DNA from: Chitinophaga oryzae
Lineage (GTDB): Bacteria > Bacteroidota > Bacteroidia > Chitinophagales > Chitinophagaceae
Length of the DNA: 64,000 nucleotides
Assembly: GCF_012516375.2 (NCBI RefSeq)
Contig: NZ_CP051204.2
Span: 372,001 to 436,000, forward strand
Reading direction: 5' to 3'
Under the pieces are notes generated by a model. It was not told the origin of the DNA. It made no database searches and was given only the letters and a program-made list of their open reading frames with translations. Position numbers and translations under genes: made by a program. Below, piece after piece: positions 1 through 8,069 of this stretch (positions are counted from its first letter, which is position 1; every line of letters begins with the position of its first letter).

Positions 1-1210
1 CGGTTTCATATTCTGTCAGATTCCAGAGGTAGCCGGTGGAAGCGTCGCGGAAAAGGTCTTCTGCCCCGTGAGGCCAGCGGTAGCGCGTGCCGGCGGTAGT
101 GCCATCATTGTAACGTACCAGGCGGGCGGTAGAGCCCAGGTAGGAACTGGTGCCGGTAATAGTCATGAACGTCTTGCTGCCTGCCCGGAAAACGCCTTGT
201 ATGCCGTATACATGGCCGCTGTCGTTGTCAACGGGCACGATCACCGTCGGTTGTGTGGTGGTGCTTACCTGCCCTGCGGTATTGATCGGAAATCCGAAAA
301 CCTGCGGCGTGGCGGTAGAGGAAGAAGTAATATACTGTGACGTCCACAGGTATTTATCTGCTGCGGTAGCGCCTTCGCCCAGTTCTATACAGGAAAACGG
401 CTTGGCGTTGGTGATCTTGTAATAGCCGGTCTGCGGCAGGATATAGGCGTAGTTAAACGCTTTGAGATCGCCGTTGGTTTCCTGGCCGATGCGCGTTTCT
501 GTGGCGTCGCCGGCGGCAGACAGGAAGGTATTGAGATCAAACACACGGATGCCGAGGTTGGTATCGGCTACATAGATCTTCCCGGCATAATACGCAACGC
601 CGCCGGCATGGATAGTCACCGGACAGAACGCCCCCAGCTGCGTATAAGGATTGGAAGCCTTGTACAGCGCGGAATTGGACATGTTGGCAGCGTTTTGTAC
701 CAGCAGAATATGGCGATAAGTGATACTGGCCATATTGGTAATGTCTACCAGCGAGATACGCACGCCCTTATGCTGGTTGTTAATCCCCGCGATGGTACCG
801 GGATCTACGCCGTACCATGTCACCAGCAGGAATTTTTTTCCACCCCATGAGAACCCGGTAATGCCCTGCGGACGCCATTCCTGCGTCTGTTCATCTCCAC
901 TGTTCCATTTGAAGCCGGTCACCTGGTTGGCGGCCGGAATGTTAAATCCGTACACGGTGTTGTAGCCACTGGTGGAAGCCACCCGGTTGAGGTCCAGCTG
1001 GTCGGGCGTTTTAAAGCCATAAGACGACAGGCTGCTGACGAAGCTGCTCTCGTCTGTATAGGTGACCGTACTGGCGGCAAGAACGCCGGCATCGATGGTC
1101 TGTTGTGGCGGCGGCGTATCGCCGGGTGCAGCCTGATCTGCCATGTTTTTACTGCAGGCGGCCAGACAGAGGGACAGCGCCAGCGGAAGATGATAAGCGT
1201 GTAGCTTCAT
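1..1210 (-). CDS. Secreted lipoprotein of unknown function (3' end outside window)
   Basis: This reading frame starts at the ATG at 1210 and runs without a stop off the left edge, giving about 403 residues. The N-terminus is a lipoprotein signal peptide: a hydrophobic stretch ending in the lipobox LAAC, followed by SKNMADQ, so the mature protein should be lipidated and exported. The rest has repeated motifs such as FSWGGKKFLLVTWYG, GGVAYYAGKIYVADTNLGIRVFD and KYLWTSQYITSSS. These resemble the strand patterns of a beta-propeller, but I cannot name a family. It is transcribed away from the glycosyltransferase gene. The start is well supported by the signal peptide; the function is unknown. Confidence 0.75.
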   Translation of the reverse strand, partial: MKLHAYHLPLALSLCLAACSKNMADQAAPGDTPPPQQTIDAGVLAASTVTYTDESSFVSSLSSYGFKTPDQLDLNRVASTSGYNTVYGFNIPAANQVTGFKWNSGDEQTQEWRPQGITGFSWGGKKFLLVTWYGVDPGTIAGINNQHKGVRISLVDITNMASITYRHILLVQNAANMSNSALYKASNPYTQLGAFCPVTIHAGGVAYYAGKIYVADTNLGIRVFDLNTFLSAAGDATETRIGQETNGDLKAFNYAYILPQTGYYKITNAKPFSCIELGEGATAADKYLWTSQYITSSSTATPQVFGFPINTAGQVSTTTQPTVIVPVDNDSGHVYGIQGVFRAGSKTFMTITGTSSYLGSTARLVRYNDGTTAGTRYRWPHGAEDLFRDASTGYLWNLTEYET

Positions 1211-1387
1211 AGGATGTTGTATTAAATGGTTGAAAAGAAATCATCTGAAGGCCGTAAAGCTAAAGCAGCAAAGAGGTAAGTCGTGGAACCTTACAGGAAG
1301 TTAATGATAACTTCACATTTTTGCAAGTCCCTCAAACAAACGGCCCACGGGAATGTTATGATCTCGTACGCCTCACCATTAAAGAAT

Positions 1388-2455
1388 ATGTTGCAACATA
1401 AAATATCCTGCTGTACGGTTTGTATGAACCGCACCATGCATCTGAAGGAAACCCTGCTGCGGAACATACAGGATAATGCAGGCTACCATTCACTGGAATT
1501 TGTAATACTCAATTACGGGTCTGCCGATGACCTGCACGAATGGGTGCAACAAACGTTAGGCGCCTATGTCGAATCAGGGCTGCTGGTATATTATCACCAT
1601 CCCGGGCCGACCTATTTTCATATGAGCCATGCAAAAAACATGGCCTTTCGGCTGGCTTCCGGAGATATCCTCTGCAGCGTGGATGCCGACAACTACACCG
1701 GTGCCGGCTTCGCAGCCTATGTGAACCAGGTTTTCAACGAAGAGCCGTTAGCCTTCCTCTCCCCCGCCGGTATCGGCCCCGGGAAAAAATGGTGGGACGT
1801 GCAGGGACGTATCTGCCTGAAAAAAGAAGATTTCCGCAGGCTGCATGGGTATGATGAGCGGGTCATGGATTATGGCTACGAAGACCAGGACTTTAAAAGC
1901 CGGCTGCAGGGACTGGGACGGAAGAAAATGGTTATCCGCGATCCTGCCTATCTGCAGGCGATCCGGCATGACGATACCATGCGCATCGCCTCCGGCTTCA
2001 CCACGGCTAAGATCAGGGACTTGCTGGTAGGGCACTACTGTGAACAAACTTCGGAAGTGATCTGCCTGCAAAACGATTATACCTTCGAAAGATTTTTTAT
2101 CGACAGGGACCTCCTTCATTATGAAAGCACCCAGGAAGACATCCTTCCGAAAAGGAGATACGCCGGTACGTACCAGGTCCGGGATAACGATATCCGGTTG
2201 TATAAGGAGAACGGGAGCACCTACCTGCAACTCACCCTGCAGGACAAGGATACCTTGCTGGCGGCGGATAACCGCCTTTTTCATCGCGTAACCTCCCCTG
2301 TCCTGTTGAATAACTTCCTGCTTCAGCGGGCTATTTATCTCGGCAGGAAGGTCTTCTTCCGTAACAGGAAAAAGCCTTCCTGTGTGAACTCCGATGGTTA
2401 TGGTCAGGGGAAAGTATACCGTAACTTTTCCACAGACGCCTTGCTGCTGGCGTAA
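1388..2455 (+). CDS. Family 2 glycosyltransferase (GT-A fold)
   Basis: A predicted nucleotide-sugar glycosyltransferase of about 355 residues. The GT-A signature starts right after the chosen ATG: a first strand ISCCTVCMNR, a second strand LEFVILNYGS, and the nucleotide/metal motif DILCSVDADN (a DxD-type motif). A later acceptor-side region GYDERVMDYGYEDQDF carries the ExxD/ED pair that is usual for GT2 enzymes and the galactosyltransferase C-terminal type. The open frame extends upstream to 1283, but those 35 codons show no domain sequence, so 1388 is preferred. There is no signal peptide or membrane helix, so it is probably cytosolic and may act on polysaccharide or glycoprotein precursors. 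No neighbouring polysaccharide locus shows its substrate. Confidence 0.8.
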   Translation: MLQHKISCCTVCMNRTMHLKETLLRNIQDNAGYHSLEFVILNYGSADDLHEWVQQTLGAYVESGLLVYYHHPGPTYFHMSHAKNMAFRLASGDILCSVDADNYTGAGFAAYVNQVFNEEPLAFLSPAGIGPGKKWWDVQGRICLKKEDFRRLHGYDERVMDYGYEDQDFKSRLQGLGRKKMVIRDPAYLQAIRHDDTMRIASGFTTAKIRDLLVGHYCEQTSEVICLQNDYTFERFFIDRDLLHYESTQEDILPKRRYAGTYQVRDNDIRLYKENGSTYLQLTLQDKDTLLAADNRLFHRVTSPVLLNNFLLQRAIYLGRKVFFRNRKKPSCVNSDGYGQGKVYRNFSTDALLLA

Positions 2456-2457
2456 GC

Positions 2458-3315
2458 TCACCGGGAGAGATCAACCGGCTCGTTTATCCGTGTCAGTTTC
2501 CTGGGGTTCGCAATGGCATAGATCCGGACGATCCGCCCATCTTTTACTTCGAAGCTCACTGCCGCGGTGACGCCATCGATGTTAACACGTCCTGCCGGTT
2601 CGCCATTGAGCCATACAGGCGTGGCCGTTACCTGCCGGTTCGGGCGCACCAGTAAATTGGCTACTACCGCAGCCCCATGCACCGGCGCCTTGGCAGCCGG
2701 CACCAGCCCGCCACCATCAGCCGTCAGGACCACGTCGGGCGCCAATACCTCCATCAGCTGCTGCAGCTGCCCCGTTTGCAGGGCGATAAGGAAACGCTCC
2801 ACCACCGTCTGCTGCTCAGAAGGACTCACGGGTTGCCGCGATTGCCGGGCCGTCACATGCTGCCGCGCCCTGCGCGCAATCTGCCTGACTGCGGCAACAG
2901 ATTTCCCGATCACCTGGGAGATCTCCCCATGTGGCATACCGAACACTTCGTGGAGGATAAATACCGCCCGCTCCGTTGGCGCCAGCGTTTCCAGCACGAT
3001 CAGCATAGCCATCGAGACACTTTGCCGGAGCTCGAGGTCCCGGCCTGTCTCGGCGCTTGTCAGCAGCGGCTCCGGCAGCCACTCGCCGACGTATTCCTCC
3101 CGGCGGCGCGACAATGTCCGCATATGGTTGAGCGCCAGCCGTGTAACGGTCCGGACAAGATAGGCCCGTGGGTCCAGTACCGCCGGCTGATCTGCATCTG
3201 ACCATCGTAGCCAGGCCTCCTGTACCACGTCTTCCGCGTCGGTAGCGGAGCCTAACATCTCGTAAGCTACCGTGAATAACAGGCTTCGATGTAAAATAAA
3301 TGGGTCTTGTGTCAT
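2458..3315 (-). CDS. ECF41-type RNA polymerase sigma factor with SnoaL-like C-terminal extension
   Basis: Extracytoplasmic-function sigma factor of 285 residues, longer than the usual ~190 because of a C-terminal SnoaL-like domain. Region sigma2 includes DAEDVVQEAWLRW and DPRAYLVRTVTRLALNHMR. Sigma4 includes the helix-turn-helix HGEISQVIGKSVAAVRQ. Three signatures of the ECF41 group are present: WLPEPL in the linker, DGGG in the extension and NPRKL near the end (family form NPDKL). In ECF41 proteins the extension itself tunes sigma activity, replacing an anti-sigma factor. The start ATG overlaps the stop of the upstream decarboxylase gene by four bases (ATGA), so the two are translationally coupled. 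The pairing with a carboxymuconolactone decarboxylase-like gene is the known ECF41 context, and that gene is the likely main target. Confidence 0.9.
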   Translation of the reverse strand: MTQDPFILHRSLLFTVAYEMLGSATDAEDVVQEAWLRWSDADQPAVLDPRAYLVRTVTRLALNHMRTLSRRREEYVGEWLPEPLLTSAETGRDLELRQSVSMAMLIVLETLAPTERAVFILHEVFGMPHGEISQVIGKSVAAVRQIARRARQHVTARQSRQPVSPSEQQTVVERFLIALQTGQLQQLMEVLAPDVVLTADGGGLVPAAKAPVHGAAVVANLLVRPNRQVTATPVWLNGEPAGRVNIDGVTAAVSFEVKDGRIVRIYAIANPRKLTRINEPVDLSR

Positions 3316-3890
3316 GATTTTGATAATACACCGGCGGCCCCGGCACGTTTAGCCAGCGGAATCTCACAGTGGGCGGCATAGCCCTGCGATTTGATGCCGT
3401 GCGCTGTGTTCACCCTGGCGGCAAAATTAGCAAATCCGATAAGAGCGGATAGTTCCACCAGCCCTTGCGCACCCAGTTGCTCCAGCAAACTGGCCGCCAG
3501 CTCATCAGTGACGGTCGCCGGTGTGTTGGTCATAGCCTCGGCATATTCCAGCACTTCCCGCTCCAGCGGACTGAATACGTCCGATTCCCGCCAACAGGGT
3601 ATCTGGCTGGCCTTCACCGGGTCCAGCTGTTTGTTCAGGGCCATGAAGTAGTTGATATCAAGGCACCAGCTGCAGCCTACCTGCGCTGCAACGGCCATGT
3701 GTGCGAATGTCTTCAGCTGTTCATCCACCGCTTTCCACTCACCGATTTTTTGCCCGAATACCAGGCTGGCTTCGGCCACCTGGGGACTGTGCCAGGCTAC
3801 CTCTACGGGTTCGGGCACGGCGCCCATCTGTGCGATCATATTTTCCCGGAGTGTGGCAGGGAGCTCAGCTTTTGAAATACGTAATGCCAT
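3312..3890 (-). CDS. Carboxymuconolactone decarboxylase-family (AhpD-like) protein
   Basis: An alpha-helical AhpD/CMD-like protein of about 192 residues. The central motif QVGCSWCLDINYFMA carries the CxxC pair that in AhpD relatives acts as a peroxide or thiol redox centre; the following helix corresponds to the conserved H/N helix of the fold. The second half is typical of the larger CMD-type proteins found beside ECF41 sigma factors. The start at 3890 (MALRISKAEL) is chosen because the 22 codons before it look like untranslated leader. It is the first gene of a two-gene operon and overlaps the sigma gene by four bases. Its precise substrate cannot be read from the sequence; a thiol-dependent peroxide or alkylhydroperoxide role is inferred. 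Confidence 0.85.
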   Translation of the reverse strand: MALRISKAELPATLRENMIAQMGAVPEPVEVAWHSPQVAEASLVFGQKIGEWKAVDEQLKTFAHMAVAAQVGCSWCLDINYFMALNKQLDPVKASQIPCWRESDVFSPLEREVLEYAEAMTNTPATVTDELAASLLEQLGAQGLVELSALIGFANFAARVNTAHGIKSQGYAAHCEIPLAKRAGAAGVLSKS

Positions 3891-4031
3891 AATATGTCTT
3901 TTTTTGATGTTATTGAAGATAACATGAAGACACCAGCGGAGCTGCGTATGTGACATAAACGCCCGAAAAAAATTCTTTGCCTTCGGATCAGCCCGACGTA
4001 TTCATATTTTTTTTATCTTAGTTATTCACCT

Positions 4032-4104
4032 GCGGAAGTAGCTCACCTGGTAGAGCGACAGCTTCCCAAGCTGTAGGTAGCGGGTTCGAGTCCCGTCTTC
4101 CGCT
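4032..4104 (+). tRNA. tRNA-Gly(CCC)
   Basis: A complete cloverleaf: 7-bp acceptor stem (GCGGAAG with CTTCCGC), T8-A9, 4-bp D stem with GG in the loop, 5-bp anticodon stem (ACAGC with GCTGT), loop TTCCCAA giving anticodon CCC, a 5-bp T stem closed by one G-T pair, and T loop TTCGAGT. CCA is not encoded. It lies alone between the sigma-factor locus and pth2. No direct repeat of its 3' end was noticed nearby, so I see no sign of an integrated element. Confidence 0.95.
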
Positions 4105-4260
4105 CTATTTTCCTTTGAGGGCATAAGGGGCTGCCATCACCATCACCTGCCCGCTTTTCTGCAAATCCCACCTTACCCGGCAACAGGCAATAACAACAAC
4201 AGCAGGACCGTATGCGCATATGGGTTACATTTACAGTAAGATAAAAAATTACTACAATCC

Positions 4261-4656
4261 ATGTCATCGAGAATTGTCAAACAAGTCATTGTTATGCGCA
4301 AAGACCTGAATATGCGGAAAGGAAAGATGATTGCGCAGGGAGCCCACGCCTCTATTGCTTTTTTGACCCGCGAAGCGACCATTGAAGGAAATACTTTGCA
4401 GACAAATATCCGTAACCCGGAAGAGGTACGTGAGTGGTTCACCAAAGGGTTTACCAAGATATGCCTGTCAGTGGACTCGGAGGAAGAGCTGGTGCGTGTT
4501 TATCAGCAGGCGGTGGAAGATGGCCTGAATGCCACGCTGATCACCGATTCGGGGTTGACGGAATTCGGTGGAGTGCCCACCAAAACCTGTTGCGCCATCG
4601 GCCCTAACCTGAATACGGAAATAGACAGGATCACCAGAGATCTGAAGCTGCTTTAA
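4261..4656 (+). CDS. Peptidyl-tRNA hydrolase, Pth2 (archaeal/eukaryotic) type
   Basis: Pth2-family enzyme of 131 residues, the usual length, predicted to release peptides from prematurely dropped peptidyl-tRNA in the cytosol. Key family motifs are KGKMIAQGAHASIAFL near residues 21-36, which carries the conserved lysine and glutamine-histidine region, and TEFGGVPTKTCCAIGP near residues 101-116, matching the family T..G.PT....GP pattern. Bacteria normally rely on the unrelated Pth1, so this is an accessory enzyme or a specialised paralogue. Its stop codon overlaps that of recB on the other strand (4653-4656), so the genes converge with no gap. No Shine-Dalgarno sequence precedes the ATG. Confidence 0.9.
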   Translation: MSSRIVKQVIVMRKDLNMRKGKMIAQGAHASIAFLTREATIEGNTLQTNIRNPEEVREWFTKGFTKICLSVDSEEELVRVYQQAVEDGLNATLITDSGLTEFGGVPTKTCCAIGPNLNTEIDRITRDLKLL

Positions 4657-7600
4657 TACCGGTGACTTTTGGCCGTCAGCATATCCTCTATGAAGGTAAT
4701 GGTGTCCAGGTCGGGACGGGCGGTAAAAATACCGTAGTTGCCATTGTTCCTGATACCACGCACAAAGCAGTAGATCACGCCGCCAAAATGTTTATGGTAG
4801 TCGAAATCCGGTAACCTGCTTTCGAGATATTTTTTTACGGCCACCGTATAGATGAGGTACTGCAGGTGGTAGTTGTTGTCGTTCATGGCGGCTGCCAGTG
4901 CTGCCGGCGCATAATCCTCTACGCTGCCGCCCAGGTAGTTGGACTTCCAGTCGAGGATATAATACCGGTGATGATGCTCAAAGAACAGGTCTATCTTGCC
5001 ATTCATGATGCCTTCCAGTTCCTGGTTCCGGTCTTCGGAAAAACGTTTCACCGTTACCGTTAATTCATTGTCGGAAAGGGTATTCAGCATATTGGCACGG
5101 AACAGCGGCACCGGGAAGTCGAATTCCAGCTCGGCAAGGCGTTTGTGTTTGCTGACAGATGCCAGCTGCAGGCTGGTTTTACCGACTTTGATCTGGGTGT
5201 GCATCACATGCTGCAGCAGTTCCAGCAGCATCGGCTGGTAAATTTCTTCCTGTCCGGGTACAAAGCGGGCGATAGCTTCTGTGATCCAGTAATCCCACTG
5301 GCTGTCATCGGAGAAATTGACATTTTCGAAGATAAAGTGCAGCAGGTTACCCGTCTTGGCGCCTTTGCGCAGGGTATTGAATATGAAGTTATCGTATTCG
5401 TTTTCCTGCTGAGCGCTGCGGATACGCGGCTTCTGCTCCGGTTTGGCCGCCAGCATGGTGTAACTCATTTTACGCCAGTTTTCCTCCCTGAGGAAGAACG
5501 ACACCGGCGCATTGCCGGCATTCCTGTTGGGCGCCAGCTTGCTTTTGCGGTAGCGTTGTTCCGGTTCCTGTGGCAGGGTATCTTTGACCTCTATGAGCGC
5601 CGGGTCCGGCGGGTAATGCCGGAAGGCGTCTATGAACCGGGTGAAAGACGATTTGTTATTACTCGTATTGTTGAACAGGTAACATTTATAGACCGCGCGG
5701 GTGATGGCCACATAAATAAGCCGCCGGTCCTCCTGCTCCTGCTGCCGCTGTTGTGCGGCTTTCTGTTCCGGTGAAACCCTTTTAGCTTCCGCGTTGATAT
5801 AGTCCCCGGTGTCCGGATCACGGAAGCTGAGAAAATCACTGTCGGCATTCCGGAAGTCCAGGTAAGGCGCCAGTACGATACGATAGTCGAGACCTTTACT
5901 TTTGTGAATGGTAACGATATTTACCGCCTCTTCATCGCTTTCCACCCGCTGGGTGTACTCGTCCCCTTCCACCGGCATCCCGTCGATGCCACGTTTCAGC
6001 CACGAGATCAGGTCGCGCATAGACAGGTTCTTGCGGTTCTGCACCTGGTGCACCAGTTCGGCCAGCTGATACAGGTTGGTGATGGCGCGTTCGCCGTTTT
6101 TGGAATGATCGCCCAGCAGTACGCCGCGCACGCCGAAGTCGGCGATGAAGGTCATCAGGGCGGTATAGGCGCCGTTGTCCTGCCACAGTGTATGGTAGTG
6201 GCCGAAACGGGTGAGCGCTATTTCATCATCGAGGTTGAGAATGTCCTGTACGCTGAAGCCGGTAAAGGGCGATAACAGTGCCCGGTTGATGGTGGAGCGT
6301 TCCGGCGTCTCCATGGCTTCCAGCAGGTATAGCACATCGAGTGCTTCGGCGGTATTCAGGACTTTCGTATCGTCGATGGTGACCGCGGGAATACCCAGTT
6401 GGGCCAGTTTCTGCTTGATGTCTCTGCCCTCCTTGCCGGTGCGCACCAGTATACCGATATCTGCCGGGGTGATCTCCAGCGTTTTGTCTTTAATGATTTT
6501 ATAAGCGGGATCGAGCAGCAGTTGCGCAACCTGGGCTGCCACTGCGCCGGCGATGATATCTTTGTTTTTGCAGTTGAAGATGGTAATGGGCACTTCCTTC
6601 GCTTCGTTGTAGTAGAGGAACCCTTTGCTGCTTTCTTCCGGCGCCATTACATCGATGTACTGTATACTGTCTTTTTCGCCTGCAAATTCAAACGTGTCGA
6701 AATCGGGCGTGGGCTTGAAGAAAGTATTCATAGCGGCGATCAGGTTCTCCGACGAACGGTAGTTGTGGTTCATGTCGTAGAGATGTTTCACGCTGTTGCG
6801 GGCATCGAAGTAGGTGAAGATATCCGCTTTCCGCCATGCATAAATGCTTTGCTTGGGGTCGCCGATATAGAACAGGATAGTGTCTTCGCCGAAAGCGCTG
6901 TTGAAGATCTCGTACTGTTGCCGGTCCGTGTCCTGGAATTCATCTACAAATACCGCTTTGTATTTGTTGCGCAGCGATGCCACCAGGCCAGGGTTGTCTT
7001 TTTGCACCAAAGCGAGGTTCAGATGACTGATCAGGTCGTCGTAGTTCAGCATGTTGCTGTGCTGTTTGTAGGCTTTTACGCCTTCGGCGACTTCCTGTAT
7101 CGCCAGGCAGTTCAGCTGCCGGCGGATAGTATCGATATGCTCGCCGATCATCTCCCCAAAACCTTCCTGGGCGTCTATCAGCTCCAGTATCTCCGGGAAA
7201 AGCTCTTTGATATAACCCGATCCTCTCCTTTTTTGGATGATGGCGGCGAATTCGTCCGGCTTATCGATCAGGGGCAGGATATCCTTCCTGGCGTTGGCTT
7301 TGGTGTTACAGGCATTGACGAGGTCTTCCCTGTTTTGAAGGATGTATTCATGCAGGGCTGCCTCCGCTGCTGTTTGCTGCTGACGGATGTTGTCCAGCTC
7401 CTCCAGCCAGCTTTGCTGTTGTGCAGCGGTCACGTTGTAGCGTTCCCATGGCTGGTATCCCAGGTATTTTTTGCCGCTGAGATGTTCCTGTAGCACTTTC
7501 TGGATATCGCTGCGCATACTCTCCCGCCACAGCATCTGCAGTATTACAGGATGCAGCGTCGTGATGTGCGTACGCCAGAATTTATTCAGTTCGTTTTCGA

Positions 7601-8066
7601 TGATGGGCGTAGTATCGGGTACCATCTCTGCGCCGAAGAGCTGGTCTGTTTCAAAGGCGAACTCGTTCAGCGTCTGCTGGCAGAAGCTATGGATGGTGAG
7701 TACAGATGTTTCGTCGAGCAGCAGTACGGCGTCGCGCAGCCGGTGATTGACTTCAATGGCGCCCCATTGGTCTACGGCCTGCAGTACCAGGTTCACGATC
7801 GTGTCGTCGTCTACGGGGTTACCGAAGCTTACGGTGTAGGCTTTGCGGATAAAGAGCCGGATACGGTCTTCCAGCTCCGCTACTGCGGCTTTGGTAAACG
7901 TCACCATCAGGATGTCTTTCACCGACAGTTGTTTTTCCAGGATAAGACGCAGCACCAGCACCGCGATGGAATATGTCTTCCCCGTGCCGGCACTGGCTTC
8001 TATCAGGTTACTCCCTTCCAGTGGTACTTCAGTCGCTACGAAATGTTGATATCTGTTCTCCGTCAT
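4653..8066 (-). CDS. recB: Exodeoxyribonuclease V subunit beta (RecB helicase-nuclease)
   Basis: RecB subunit of 1137 residues, a UvrD-like 3'-5' helicase fused to a nuclease, acting in RecBCD to resect double-strand breaks and load RecA. Walker A is EASAGTGKTYS at residues 23-33. Walker B is VFVDEFQDTDRQQY near residue 370, followed by YIGDPKQSIYAWR. Helicase motifs V-VI appear as NIVTIHKSKGLDYRIV and RLIYVAITRAVYK. The C-terminal nuclease keeps its metal-binding residues in GKIDLFFE and YILDWKSNYLGG. It is the last gene of the recD-recC-recB operon, starting three bases after recC ends. The key residues look intact, so the complex should be active. Confidence 0.95.
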   Translation of the reverse strand: MTENRYQHFVATEVPLEGSNLIEASAGTGKTYSIAVLVLRLILEKQLSVKDILMVTFTKAAVAELEDRIRLFIRKAYTVSFGNPVDDDTIVNLVLQAVDQWGAIEVNHRLRDAVLLLDETSVLTIHSFCQQTLNEFAFETDQLFGAEMVPDTTPIIENELNKFWRTHITTLHPVILQMLWRESMRSDIQKVLQEHLSGKKYLGYQPWERYNVTAAQQQSWLEELDNIRQQQTAAEAALHEYILQNREDLVNACNTKANARKDILPLIDKPDEFAAIIQKRRGSGYIKELFPEILELIDAQEGFGEMIGEHIDTIRRQLNCLAIQEVAEGVKAYKQHSNMLNYDDLISHLNLALVQKDNPGLVASLRNKYKAVFVDEFQDTDRQQYEIFNSAFGEDTILFYIGDPKQSIYAWRKADIFTYFDARNSVKHLYDMNHNYRSSENLIAAMNTFFKPTPDFDTFEFAGEKDSIQYIDVMAPEESSKGFLYYNEAKEVPITIFNCKNKDIIAGAVAAQVAQLLLDPAYKIIKDKTLEITPADIGILVRTGKEGRDIKQKLAQLGIPAVTIDDTKVLNTAEALDVLYLLEAMETPERSTINRALLSPFTGFSVQDILNLDDEIALTRFGHYHTLWQDNGAYTALMTFIADFGVRGVLLGDHSKNGERAITNLYQLAELVHQVQNRKNLSMRDLISWLKRGIDGMPVEGDEYTQRVESDEEAVNIVTIHKSKGLDYRIVLAPYLDFRNADSDFLSFRDPDTGDYINAEAKRVSPEQKAAQQRQQEQEDRRLIYVAITRAVYKCYLFNNTSNNKSSFTRFIDAFRHYPPDPALIEVKDTLPQEPEQRYRKSKLAPNRNAGNAPVSFFLREENWRKMSYTMLAAKPEQKPRIRSAQQENEYDNFIFNTLRKGAKTGNLLHFIFENVNFSDDSQWDYWITEAIARFVPGQEEIYQPMLLELLQHVMHTQIKVGKTSLQLASVSKHKRLAELEFDFPVPLFRANMLNTLSDNELTVTVKRFSEDRNQELEGIMNGKIDLFFEHHHRYYILDWKSNYLGGSVEDYAPAALAAAMNDNNYHLQYLIYTVAVKKYLESRLPDFDYHKHFGGVIYCFVRGIRNNGNYGIFTARPDLDTITFIEDMLTAKSHRY

Positions 8067-8069
8067 CGT

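Noticed and set aside
4032..4104. tRNA-Gly as an integration site
   Set aside because: No repeat of the tRNA 3' end and no integrase gene were seen in the window.
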